Assembly: GCA_964614515.1 (NCBI GenBank)
Contig: CAZTPJ010000001.1
Coordinates: 1-64,000 of the forward strand
Length of the DNA stretch: 64,000 bases
Origin: CAZTPJ01 sp964614515
GTDB taxonomy: Bacteria; Planctomycetota; Phycisphaerae; Phycisphaerales; UBA1924
Reading direction: 5' to 3'
How positions within the stretch are numbered: the stretch's first letter is position 1; the number at the start of each line of letters is the position of its first letter. The notes under the pieces were generated by a model that worked only from the letters and a program-made list of their open reading frames with translations, was not told where the DNA came from and ran no database searches. A program made the translations under genes and the position numbers. Positions 33,320 to 41,555 of the stretch are shown here, piece by piece.

Positions 33320-34354
33320 TCAGCGAACTTCAGGACCGCCAAAGTCACGCCCGAGAAGGCCGGAGCGAGTCCAACGGTAGTGGCCGGGGAGAACGTCGGA
33401 ACCGAACTGCCCCACGGCCGGCGGTTCCCAGCAACTGGGGAAATAAGAAATGTATGTTGGACTGGTTATCTTTGGAGCGTTGGGGCTCCACCCGCGATTC
33501 GAATCCGAAGTCGTCCGCACATCGGCTGCGCCGTCACCCATGAGCATCGGCACCCGAGCGTCTTCATGGAGGAAGTAACTCGGGCGACGGCCGAAGTGCC
33601 AAGACGCGGAATCATGAAGGAGAACTTTCGACGCCGGAAACGCCACAGCCGAATGACGTTGGGGAGCGATCATTGCCGTCGCGGGCGGGAAAAAAGTGCT
33701 ATGGGACCCGTCCTGATAAATCCTGGAGCCCGGTTCCGATTGATCGTACCACGCGGTAGGCAACTGATAACTTGCACTGTAAGGCCATCTGCGATTGATT
33801 ACATTCGTTCCGGGTGGTTGGCAGGGTGCAAATGAATTGCGGTCAAAGGCCTCCCAGTTCTGCGCCCACTTGAGTCGCTCGCGATCTCCCGTTGAGACAA
33901 ATATCAGACCGGGCAGTTTCGCGTCCATGTGTTCGAGCAGGACCAGATGCGAGTAGAGCAGATGCGGGAGCCAACTTACGCTTGCGAGCGGAAAGAAATC
34001 CGCGGGGTGGCGACCTGCACGTCGGGCCAAGTTGTCCGCAGCCTGTTTACTGCCGGCTGACGGGTCTGATCCTGCTAGCTGGAATTGCGTCCACTGACTG
34101 GGGAGGATCGGATTCTTCGGCCCCGTTTTCTTCCACGAAAACGACCACATCTGATCGTCATAGTCCGCCGCATACGCGGACGTGGCCGAGGCGATACGCC
34201 CGAGGTTTGAAAGGTCCATCGTGAGTCGCGCTTCGCGCCGCGCCTGCGGCGCCAGCGCGACCAGCAGCGACGCCATCAGACCAACAAGCACCACCACCAC
34301 CACGACTTCAACGCACGTCCACCCACGACGCGCACGGCCACCAGAACCAAACAT
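33320..34354 (-). CDS. Prepilin-like (type II pseudopilin) protein, paralogue 2
   Basis: 344-aa paralogue of the protein encoded at 32219-33241: leader RARRG, cleavage before WTCVEVVVVVVLVGLM, then QARREAR, DLSNLG and, near the end, MLMGDGAADVRTTSDSNRGW and YRWTRSGLLGRDFGGPEV in both. The middle parts differ more. Start at 34354 by the same AGGAG spacing as in paralogue 1. Base use is less GC-rich in the last third. Such pseudopilins may form secretion or adhesion filaments; no assembly ATPase or peptidase gene is nearby. Confidence 0.82.
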   Translation of the reverse strand: MFGSGGRARRGWTCVEVVVVVVLVGLMASLLVALAPQARREARLTMDLSNLGRIASATSAYAADYDDQMWSFSWKKTGPKNPILPSQWTQFQLAGSDPSAGSKQAADNLARRAGRHPADFFPLASVSWLPHLLYSHLVLLEHMDAKLPGLIFVSTGDRERLKWAQNWEAFDRNSFAPCQPPGTNVINRRWPYSASYQLPTAWYDQSEPGSRIYQDGSHSTFFPPATAMIAPQRHSAVAFPASKVLLHDSASWHFGRRPSYFLHEDARVPMLMGDGAADVRTTSDSNRGWSPNAPKITSPTYISYFPSCWEPPAVGQFGSDVLPGHYRWTRSGLLGRDFGGPEVR

Positions 34355-34430
34355 GGGCATTCTCCTGCATGAAGAGAAATGAAAACATGAACCGAAAATG
34401 CCAAAGCCGTGCGCGGCCATCGCGCACGGC
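34355..34430 (-). promoter_or_regulatory. Conserved leader with hairpin, paralogue 2
   Basis: Perfect 10-bp stem gccgtgcgcg/cgcgcacggc with loop gccat (34406-34430), on the minus strand followed by CTTTGG and then the conserved 49-nt segment. The stem differs in sequence from that of paralogue 1 but sits at the same place. Both leaders also share an overlapping frame beginning MFSFL..MQENA. Confidence 0.65.
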
Positions 34431-34526
34431 GGAACAGGTTGTCGTATGGCGGGACTCGCCTTGAACGCCGACCCGCCCGCATCGGAGCATACCAGATCGC
34501 CCGGGTCAACGCAAGTCCGCTGCGGT

Positions 34527-34650
34527 GGGCATCAGGGCAACCGCAAGATCGCTCTCGCCTGCACGCTGGATGATCCATCGCGCGTCGGACACGCAAGGGA
34601 GGCGGGCGGGTCGCCCGCCCCACCGGATCCAAACAGACTGTGCTGTTGCC
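34527..34650. repeat. Dispersed repeat R1, copy 3 (longest form)
   Basis: Blocks in order: agggcaaccgcaagatcgctc, ggatgatccatcgcgcgtc, ggacacgcaagggaggcggg, cgcccgccccaccggatcc, aaacagac. The same order, reverse-complemented, is found at 61268-61380, so the full element is at least 110 bp. Confidence 0.78.
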
Positions 34651-34919
34651 CTGCGGCGGGCCTCGCGATGCTGCGTACGGCGGGATCGCCGGCGGGAACT
34701 CGAACGGTGTCCGGGCAGTGGGGGTGACCTCTGCGGGGGCGGCAGCCGAAATCTCACATCCGACCGATAAAGACGGGCCAGAATCCTTCAAATCAAACGG
34801 CACTGCGGATCGCCGTCGGTCAACGCCAGCGTGGGGCTCCTGGGGTTCCGGAGTCGGCTGGCCCCATCCGCGGCCGTGCGGCCGTCGCCGCCGCGAGCCG
34901 ATCTGCAGGCGTCCGCGAC

Positions 34920-34949
34920 TTGTGCCCCGGCCGTGGGAAATGGTATGAT
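34920..34949 (+). promoter_or_regulatory. Candidate promoter of the dockerin-like protein gene
   Basis: TTGTGC (34920-34925), 18-nt spacer, TATGAT (34944-34949) with an extended TGG just before it. The -10 is strong, the -35 weak. Confidence 0.45.
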
Positions 34950-35008
34950 GTTGGCGTTCGGCGCAGTTGTTCATATCCACCTCATTGCCGAATAGAAGGA
35001 GTAGTTCG

Positions 35009-36649
35009 ATGATGGTTCGCGATGCATTGGCGTGCGTGTTGGCGTTCGTGGCTGGGGCAGCGCAGGCGCAGACGGTTTCGTATGAGGTTCTGGCCGTGTC
35101 GGGGCAGGAGGCTCCGGGTCTTCCGGGCCTGACTCTCTCGACATTCTTTGATGCGCGGCTCAACGAATCTGGGGATGCGGTGTTCTCGGCGCGGCTTGCG
35201 GGCGCGGGGGTCACGCTGGCTAACGAGCGATCACTCTGGGTCGCGTCCGGGGGCCAGTTGATGTTCGTGCATCGGCAGGATGATCCTGCGCCGTTCGCAT
35301 TGGACTTGCGATTCGACGGCGCGACGTTTCCGCGCATCAACCCGGCCGGGAGACTTGGCTTCACGTCCGGCATCTTTGATCCATCGCTTCCGACGACACC
35401 GCCGCAACCAACGCGCCTCGGCATTTTCACGCAACTCCCGACGGGGCCGGTGGTGATGGATGCGGAGAACGGGTTTTCACTGCCGCTGGCGCCGATCAAC
35501 GCGGCCGGGGATGTCGCCTTTGTGCGGACAACGGGACCGACTGGCGCCACAACCCTGCTGCGGTCCATCGCGGGCGTGCCGGAAGTTGTGCTGGCCTCGG
35601 GTGCGGCCGCACCCGTGTCCGAGCCGGGCTGGACGTTTGCGAACATCGATCAACCTGTACTGAATGCTGATGGTCAACTGGTGTTCCGCGCGTCGGTGAC
35701 GGATGGTGTGACGCTGACGCCGAGTCTGTGGCGGTTCAGCGGCGCTTCGCTTGAGTTCTTGGCGTGGGCCGATCCCGCGCCCGAGCCAATGGAGACCGTG
35801 TTCGATGAGTTCGCGCTGCGACCCATGATCGGTGATGATGGGATCGTGACGTTCTGGGCCAGGCAGCGCGGGCCGGGGCTGCACGCGGGCAACAACGCGG
35901 CCTTCTGGCGCGGCCAGCCCGGTGCGATCACACGCATTCTCACGATCGGAGACCTCGCGCCCGGGATTCCGGCCCGAGTCATCAGCAGTCTGCCGCGCGA
36001 GGCCGCCAGCAACACGTTCGGACGCATCGCCTTCGTTGGACACTTGGTTCCCGATTCGGAGCCGCCGAACAACAACTCCATCCTCTGGGTCGAGTCCGCC
36101 GATGGTGGTTCATTCGAAGTCGTCGCACGCGAGGGAGACGCCGTCCCCGGGATCGCGACTGCCGCGTTTAACATCATGGGACCGGTGGCGATCAATCATC
36201 ACGGCCGTACTGCGTTTGTCACCACGCTCAAAGGCCCGGGCGTGACACAGGCGGACAGCGTTGCGCTTGTCGCGGCTGATCAGATCGGGCGTTTGATGGT
36301 GATCGCGCGTGCGGGCGATGAGTTTGACCTCGGAGGCGGCGTGACTCGGCGCATCTCCAACATCAGTTTCGCGCCCGGCACCATGCAGGCCGGCACGGGC
36401 ACGTTTTCGGCCAAGGGTGAGGTGCTCTTTGAGTTGCGCTTCGATGACAAGTCCACGGCCATCGTGACGGCCACGGTCGGATGTCGAGCTGATGTTGATG
36501 GCAACGGCACGCTCGACATCTTCGACTTCATCGAGTTCGGCAATTTGTTCGCGCAGGCGAATCCGCGGGCGGACTTCGAGGCGGACACGACGTTTGATAT
36601 CTTTGACTTCCTCGCGTTCGGGAGCGAGTTCGCGGCCGGTTGCCCGTAG
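35009..36649 (+). CDS. Secreted NxxGxxxF-repeat protein with dockerin-like C-terminus
   Basis: 546-aa exported protein with a signal peptide ending AGAAQAQ. The body repeats short blades of the N-x-x-G-x-x-x-F type (LNESGDAVFSARL, INPAGRLGFTSG, INAAGDVAFVRT, LNADGQLVFRAS), as in proteins annotated as choice-of-anchor repeat proteins. The C-terminus has two dockerin/EF-hand-like repeats (ADVDGNGTLDIFDFIEFGNLF and DFEADTTFDIFDFLAFGSEF) and ends CP. It may be a surface or matrix protein anchored through that module. AGAAGGAG lies just before the ATG. Confidence 0.78.
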   Translation: MMVRDALACVLAFVAGAAQAQTVSYEVLAVSGQEAPGLPGLTLSTFFDARLNESGDAVFSARLAGAGVTLANERSLWVASGGQLMFVHRQDDPAPFALDLRFDGATFPRINPAGRLGFTSGIFDPSLPTTPPQPTRLGIFTQLPTGPVVMDAENGFSLPLAPINAAGDVAFVRTTGPTGATTLLRSIAGVPEVVLASGAAAPVSEPGWTFANIDQPVLNADGQLVFRASVTDGVTLTPSLWRFSGASLEFLAWADPAPEPMETVFDEFALRPMIGDDGIVTFWARQRGPGLHAGNNAAFWRGQPGAITRILTIGDLAPGIPARVISSLPREAASNTFGRIAFVGHLVPDSEPPNNNSILWVESADGGSFEVVAREGDAVPGIATAAFNIMGPVAINHHGRTAFVTTLKGPGVTQADSVALVAADQIGRLMVIARAGDEFDLGGGVTRRISNISFAPGTMQAGTGTFSAKGEVLFELRFDDKSTAIVTATVGCRADVDGNGTLDIFDFIEFGNLFAQANPRADFEADTTFDIFDFLAFGSEFAAGCP

Positions 36650-36816
36650 CGTGAAGGCGCGGCAATGGCGAGTCGGACCCGCGTGGAGTTCTGGCCGTGC
36701 GCGGTGGGTGCGCAGTGTCTTGGCGCGGCAAGATCGTGTGCTGCTGAACGTGGCGCGGCGGCTCGATGTGCGCTGATGAATGCCCCGTCTCTCGGGCGGA
36801 CTCGCGACGCGGTCGC

Positions 36817-37557
36817 TCACCGACGTGTACGCTTGCGCTGCTTGGGCGTGCGAACGCGGGGACGATCCCCTGGTGGTTGTCGCGTCGGCGGTTTGGTCAC
36901 GCCTCGCATGCGCAGTCCGCGAAGCCTCTTGTTCACGGCCGCGATGTCGAACTGCTCTGGATCGAAGTCATTTCCGAGCCATTCGATGACGTCGAGATGC
37001 CACTGATCGTCCGGGTCGTGGTTTTCGCGGATGGCGAGCATATTTTCGTATCCCGGGATGCCGCCGGAATCTTCCAGAGGGCACGCGCGCTCACCGGCCG
37101 GGCACATCGGTACATGGGTGAACGCCGAGGGATCCGCGTGTGTCGCGATCAATTTTATGGCGTGGATCCACGAGTCGCCAAAGTCATACTCGTAGGCGAA
37201 AATTTCCTTGAGGTTGTCGAACACATCGCGCAGCGAGAAGTCCGTTTCCATTCCCGCGAAGCGCGGGTCGGCGGGATCCCACATGGGGTCGCTGCCGAGT
37301 GGCGAGGTGTCCATCTTGTAGTGCCGACGTGACTTCGTCGTGAATCCGTGCAAGTGGCTGTTGGTCCATCCCATGGCCACCTGGAGGATGGTGTGCAGGT
37401 CCGCGAGCGAGGCGCTGGCCGGCGCGATCACGGTCCTCCATATCGTTGGCTCGGAGTCGACGAGCCACACATCAAGTTCATAGACGGGATGTGCCGGATC
37501 AACTTGTCGCGTGCGGGCGCGTGGAATCCTGGGCTTGGTTGGAGGTGATTGACTCAT
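36817..37557 (-). CDS. Plasmid pRiA4b ORF-3 family protein
   Basis: 246-aa protein of the PRiA4_ORF3 family: VYELDVWLVDSEPTIWRTVIAPASASLADLHTILQVAMGW near the N-terminus, then FAYEYDFGDSWIHAIKL and CPAGERACPLEDSGGIPGYENML, all family landmarks. The biochemical role is unknown; the family is sometimes named after an IS1096 passenger gene, but there is no transposon here. A basic tail TPKQRKRTRR may bind nucleic acid. The start at 37557 (MSQSPPTK) has GGAGG-like sequence poorly placed, so it is by homology. Confidence 0.85.
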   Translation of the reverse strand: MSQSPPTKPRIPRARTRQVDPAHPVYELDVWLVDSEPTIWRTVIAPASASLADLHTILQVAMGWTNSHLHGFTTKSRRHYKMDTSPLGSDPMWDPADPRFAGMETDFSLRDVFDNLKEIFAYEYDFGDSWIHAIKLIATHADPSAFTHVPMCPAGERACPLEDSGGIPGYENMLAIRENHDPDDQWHLDVIEWLGNDFDPEQFDIAAVNKRLRGLRMRGVTKPPTRQPPGDRPRVRTPKQRKRTRR

Positions 37558-37709
37558 GCCGATAGAGTACCATGAATCGTCACTCCTGCCCACCTGCGGG
37601 CGGCGCTGGGTACCTGCCGCGGATCACCCCGCCGGCCCGGCGATCGGAAGTGGTTGTAATTCAGCGACTTGGGATTGTGGTGGCCACTCTCGCGCAAGGC
37701 ACGCGCCGT

Positions 37710-37727
37710 CTTCATCAAATCTGAACA
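37710..37727 (+). promoter_or_regulatory. Possible Pho-box-like repeat upstream of pstS
   Basis: CTTCATC-aaat-CTGAACA: two 7-mers 4 nt apart, loosely like the CTGTCAT-N4-CTGTCAT layout bound by PhoB. The match is partial. Confidence 0.25.
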
Positions 37728-37827
37728 ATCGGCGGCAACAATCAACGCGAGTGTGGTGGACCCTGATCTCAGGCCTCCCCGTCGATGCGGGCAGGGGTCT
37801 GGGCGATGAGAACAAGGAGTATGGCTC

Positions 37828-38805
37828 ATGGTAAAGCGATTTGCGCTCGGGTTGCTTGGGATGGCGTTGGCGGCGGCCCCGGCCGTGCATGCCCAGGTGA
37901 AGGTTGATCCGGCCCTGCCGTCCTATCAGCAGGTTTCTGGCATTTCCGGCAACATCAAGAGCGTTGGCTCTGACAGCATGAACAATCTGATGGCGCTGTG
38001 GGCTGAAGGGTTCCGCACGCGGTATCCCAACGTGCAGATTGAGATCGAAGGCAAGGGATCATCGACCGCTCCGCCCGCGCTGATCGCCGGCACCGCGCAG
38101 TTTGGCCCGATGAGCCGCGCGATGAAGAGCCAGGAGATCGACAGTTTCGAGAAGCAGTACGGCTACAAGCCGACCCTCCTGCGAACCGGCATCGACATGC
38201 TCGCCGTCTATGTCCACAAGGACAACCCCATCGCCGAAAAGGGCCTCACGCTCCAGCAGGTTGACGCGATCTTCTCCAAGACCCGCCGCGGCGGGCTTGG
38301 CAACAACATCACGACCTGGGGACAGGTCGGACTCACTGGTGAGTGGGCCAACAAGCCCATTTCGCTCTATGGGCGAAACTCGGCCTCAGGGACCTACGGC
38401 TATTTCAAGGATGTCGCGCTGTTCGGCGGCGACTTCAAGGATGAAGTGAAGGAGCAGCCCGGGTCTTCGTCGGTCGTGCAGGGCGTGGCGAGCGACAAGT
38501 ACGCGATCGGATATTCGGGCATCGGCTATCTGACGGCCGACGTCCGCGCTGTGCCCCTCGCGCCCGACGCGAACAGCAAGCCCACGCCGGCGACGGCCGA
38601 TTACGCCTACACGGGCGAGTATCCCCTGTCGCGATATCTGTATGTGTACATGAATCATCGCCCGGGGTCTCAACTCGATCCGCTGCGTCGCGAGTTCGTC
38701 CGTTATGTCTTCAGCAAGGAAGGCCAGCAGGACGTGATCAAGGATGGGTACTATCCGGTGCCCGCCACGATCGCGGCCAAGACGCTCAAAGACCTCGGCC
38801 TCTGA
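37828..38805 (+). CDS. pstS: Phosphate ABC transporter substrate-binding protein PstS
   Basis: 325-aa periplasmic phosphate-binding protein with a signal peptide ending AVHAQ. Residues SVGSDSMNNL, EGKGSSTAPPAL and GRNSASGTYGYF form the phosphate-binding loops of the PstS fold; IGYSGIGYL lies late in the protein. AAGGAG (37814-37819) is 8 nt before the ATG at 37828. It is the first gene of pstS-pstC-pstA-pstB; the 107-nt gap to pstC contains a repeated ccaccgcc/ggcggtgg sequence. Confidence 0.95.
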   Translation: MVKRFALGLLGMALAAAPAVHAQVKVDPALPSYQQVSGISGNIKSVGSDSMNNLMALWAEGFRTRYPNVQIEIEGKGSSTAPPALIAGTAQFGPMSRAMKSQEIDSFEKQYGYKPTLLRTGIDMLAVYVHKDNPIAEKGLTLQQVDAIFSKTRRGGLGNNITTWGQVGLTGEWANKPISLYGRNSASGTYGYFKDVALFGGDFKDEVKEQPGSSSVVQGVASDKYAIGYSGIGYLTADVRAVPLAPDANSKPTPATADYAYTGEYPLSRYLYVYMNHRPGSQLDPLRREFVRYVFSKEGQQDVIKDGYYPVPATIAAKTLKDLGL

Positions 38806-38912
38806 TTCAGCACGTCAAACAGGGCGAGTCTCTCGCCCGACAGACAGACAATCCATCCGGGGGTGGCGGTTGAGTCACCGCCACCCCCGATTCCACCTTA
38901 CGGCCCGGACGC

Positions 38913-41555
38913 ATGACCCAGGACCCCCAGACTTTCACAGGTCGAGTCCGTCGCAGAAAGACGGGCCTGCGCGTCAAAATCGCGGACGTGGTCTCACGCA
39001 TCACGATCACCACGGCCGGCATCGGCACGATCGTGGCCGTATCCACCGTGTGCCTGTTTCTGGCGTGGGTTGTGGTCCCGCTGTTCACGGGCGGCGAGGC
39101 GTCGCCGCTCAATCGCTTTCCGCAGGTCTCGGGTACGGGTTCGCTGCCGCCCGCGCACATCATCGTGGATGAATACGAGGTCATGGGCCTGTCGTACACG
39201 GGCGATGGCGCGATCCACGCGTTTCGTCTGGACACCGGTGAGGCGATGTGGTCGCGCACGCTGTTTGATGTGCCGCCGGTGAGCCACGCCTTTGTCCTTC
39301 GCGGCGGCGATGTGATCTTCGGATTCGCCGATGGCACCGTGCGGCTTGGCAACATCCATTTCGAAACGTCGTTTCTGCCGCTTGCGAAAGTGCCGCCGGA
39401 AGAGCGAAACGTCGACATTGATGCGCCGATCCGACACGCCCAGGGCATGATGCAACTCACGCCCACCGGGCAGTTCCGCCTTCAGGAGGTCAGCATCCGG
39501 CTCGACCCGCCGGTGACGCTCACCCCCGGCGTGCCCGTCCGGCTCGTCGATGTCAGCATGCTCATCACCGGGCCGGTGTTCGCTTCCCTGACCGAAGATG
39601 GCCGACTTCACATCAACTCCGTGCGCCGCGTGCAGAACATCATGACCGGCGAGGAAACGCTGCGACTCTCCGGGGGCAGCGTGGTGATCGAGGAGGTCGC
39701 GGATCGAGGACTGCCGAATCGACTTTTTCTCGAAGGCCGTGCCGATACGGCCTTGCTGGTGTGGGACGATGGCTTCACCGTGCGAGTCGATACGCGTGAT
39801 CGGGCTGCGCCCGTGATCGCGGAGCGACTGGACCTGCTTGAAGATCCCGACGCGCGCATCACCGCCACGACGATGATGATCGGCAAGATGACGCTGGTCA
39901 TCGGCGACAGTCGCGGGCGTCTCTATACATGGTTCCGCGTCAAGCCCGAGTATGAATCAGGCGAAACGGCGCCGACGAGCGACGCATCACGTTTCGTCCG
40001 TGTCCAGGAACTGCCCGGGCGATCCGAAGCCGCGATCACATCGCTGGCCGCATCCACGCGAAAGCGAACGCTGCTCGCGGGCGACGCCAACGGCCGCGTC
40101 AGATTGATGCACATCACCAGCAGTCAGTTGCTCGAAGACATGCCCGTTTTTGAAAGCGGCGCGCCGGTGGACGCGCTGGCGATGTCGCCCAAGGACAACG
40201 GCTTTCTCGCGGCTTCGCGCGACGGGTTCGCGCGGTGGATGGTGCGTCACCCACACCCCGAAACAACCTTGCGCTCCATCTTCACGCCGGTCTGGTATGA
40301 AGGCTTCAATCAGCCCGAGCACGTCTGGCAATCATCGTCGGGCACGGACGAGTTTGAACCGAAGTACGGCCTGGTCCCGCTGATCTTCGGGACGCTCAAG
40401 GCCACCGTGTACACGATGCTCTTCGCCGTGCCCATCGCGCTTCTGGCGGCCGTGTATACGAGCGAGTTCCTGCATCCGCGCACGAAGGCGAAGATCAAGC
40501 CGACGGTGGAGATCATGGCGTCTCTGCCGAGCGTGGTGCTTGGGTTTCTGGCCGCGATCGTCATCGCGCCGTTCATCGAGAACATCGTGCCGATGGTGCT
40601 GTGTTCGTTTGTCACGTTGCCGTTGGCGTGGATGACGGGGGCGTTCTGCTGGCAGTTGTTGCCTCAGCATTTCGTGATGCGATTCGAGCGTTTGCGGTTC
40701 GTGGCGATGGTGGCGGCGATCCCCATCGGCCTGGGGATGGCGTGGGCCGCCGCGCCGTTGGTCGAGTACACGCTGTTCGCGGGTGATCTCAAAGGTTGGC
40801 TCGCGTGGACCGGCGACCCCGAGCTTCGCGCACGCTACGGCGATGCCACGGGCGGGTGGATGTTTGTGATGCTGCCGCTGTGCGGAGTGCTCTCGATTCT
40901 TGGCCTGAGCCTCGGCGTCAATCCCGCGCTTCGCGATCGCATGATCGGGTACGCACGCCTGCCCGCGGCCGTCGCGCACTTTGTCAAGTTCATCATCGCC
41001 GTCATCGCGACGATCTCGTTCGCCCTCGCGTTGTCGAAGTTGCTCAGTCTGCTGGGTTTTGACCCTCGCGGCCTGTTTCTCGGAACGTACATCCAGCGCA
41101 ACTCGCTCATCGTCGGGTTCATCATGGGCTTCGCCGTGATTCCGATCATTTACACGATCTCGGAAGACGCGCTCTCCGCCGTGCCGGAGCATCTGCGCGC
41201 TGGATCGCTCGGCGCGGGCGCCACGCCGTGGCAGACGGCGTTTCGCATTGTGATCCCCACGGCCATGAGCGGCCTGTTTTCCGCGGTGATGATCGGGCTT
41301 GGACGGGCCGTGGGCGAGACGATGATCGTACTCATGGCCACGGGGAACACGCCCGTGATGGACTGGAACATCTTCAACGGGTTCCGTACGTTGTCGGCGA
41401 ACATCGCGGTGGAGTTGCCCGAGGCCGTGCAGAACGGCACGAACTATCGCATGTTGTTTCTCGCGGCGTTGACGTTGTTCATCATGACGTTCGTGCTGAA
41501 CACGATCGCGGAGGCCGTGCGCATGCGCTTCCGCAAGAGGGCGTATCAACTATGA
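38913..41555 (+). CDS. pstC: Phosphate ABC transporter permease PstC, giant form
   Basis: 880-aa permease. After one helix (about 35-57) comes a soluble region of about 390 residues with WD40/PQQ-like strands (TGEAMWSRTLF, GDVIFGFADGTVRLG, LLAGDANGRVRLMHI), probably in the periplasm. The permease domain begins near 480, with the EAA-like loop EDALSAVPEHLRAGSLGAGATPWQ and RAVGETMIV. A short PstC has about 320 residues. Large PstC forms are known in gammaproteobacteria and planctomycetes; the inserted domain's role is unknown. Its stop overlaps the pstA start (ATGA). Confidence 0.93.
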   Translation: MTQDPQTFTGRVRRRKTGLRVKIADVVSRITITTAGIGTIVAVSTVCLFLAWVVVPLFTGGEASPLNRFPQVSGTGSLPPAHIIVDEYEVMGLSYTGDGAIHAFRLDTGEAMWSRTLFDVPPVSHAFVLRGGDVIFGFADGTVRLGNIHFETSFLPLAKVPPEERNVDIDAPIRHAQGMMQLTPTGQFRLQEVSIRLDPPVTLTPGVPVRLVDVSMLITGPVFASLTEDGRLHINSVRRVQNIMTGEETLRLSGGSVVIEEVADRGLPNRLFLEGRADTALLVWDDGFTVRVDTRDRAAPVIAERLDLLEDPDARITATTMMIGKMTLVIGDSRGRLYTWFRVKPEYESGETAPTSDASRFVRVQELPGRSEAAITSLAASTRKRTLLAGDANGRVRLMHITSSQLLEDMPVFESGAPVDALAMSPKDNGFLAASRDGFARWMVRHPHPETTLRSIFTPVWYEGFNQPEHVWQSSSGTDEFEPKYGLVPLIFGTLKATVYTMLFAVPIALLAAVYTSEFLHPRTKAKIKPTVEIMASLPSVVLGFLAAIVIAPFIENIVPMVLCSFVTLPLAWMTGAFCWQLLPQHFVMRFERLRFVAMVAAIPIGLGMAWAAAPLVEYTLFAGDLKGWLAWTGDPELRARYGDATGGWMFVMLPLCGVLSILGLSLGVNPALRDRMIGYARLPAAVAHFVKFIIAVIATISFALALSKLLSLLGFDPRGLFLGTYIQRNSLIVGFIMGFAVIPIIYTISEDALSAVPEHLRAGSLGAGATPWQTAFRIVIPTAMSGLFSAVMIGLGRAVGETMIVLMATGNTPVMDWNIFNGFRTLSANIAVELPEAVQNGTNYRMLFLAALTLFIMTFVLNTIAEAVRMRFRKRAYQL

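Larger units (their letters stand above)
34431..35008. other. Gene-free stretch with repeat and promoter
   Basis: About 580 bp between divergent genes. It holds an R1 repeat (34527-34650), GC-rich sequence with no credible gene, and a candidate promoter at 34920-34949 for the dockerin-like protein. Confidence 0.5.

Noticed and set aside
34665..34960. Structured RNA or 102-codon gene
   Set aside because: I could match no known RNA consensus, and the frame starts inside a dispersed repeat.
34276..35646. 456-codon open frame on the minus strand
   Set aside because: It overlaps the prepilin start, a repeat and the dockerin-like gene; composition is that of a shadow frame.
36817..37557. Transposon-related gene (IS1096 passenger naming of PRiA4_ORF3)
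   Set aside because: No transposase, inverted repeats or target duplications around it; the family is common in chromosomes.
40332..41549. 405-codon open frame on the minus strand
   Set aside because: Antisense to the pstC permease domain; His/Arg-rich shadow.
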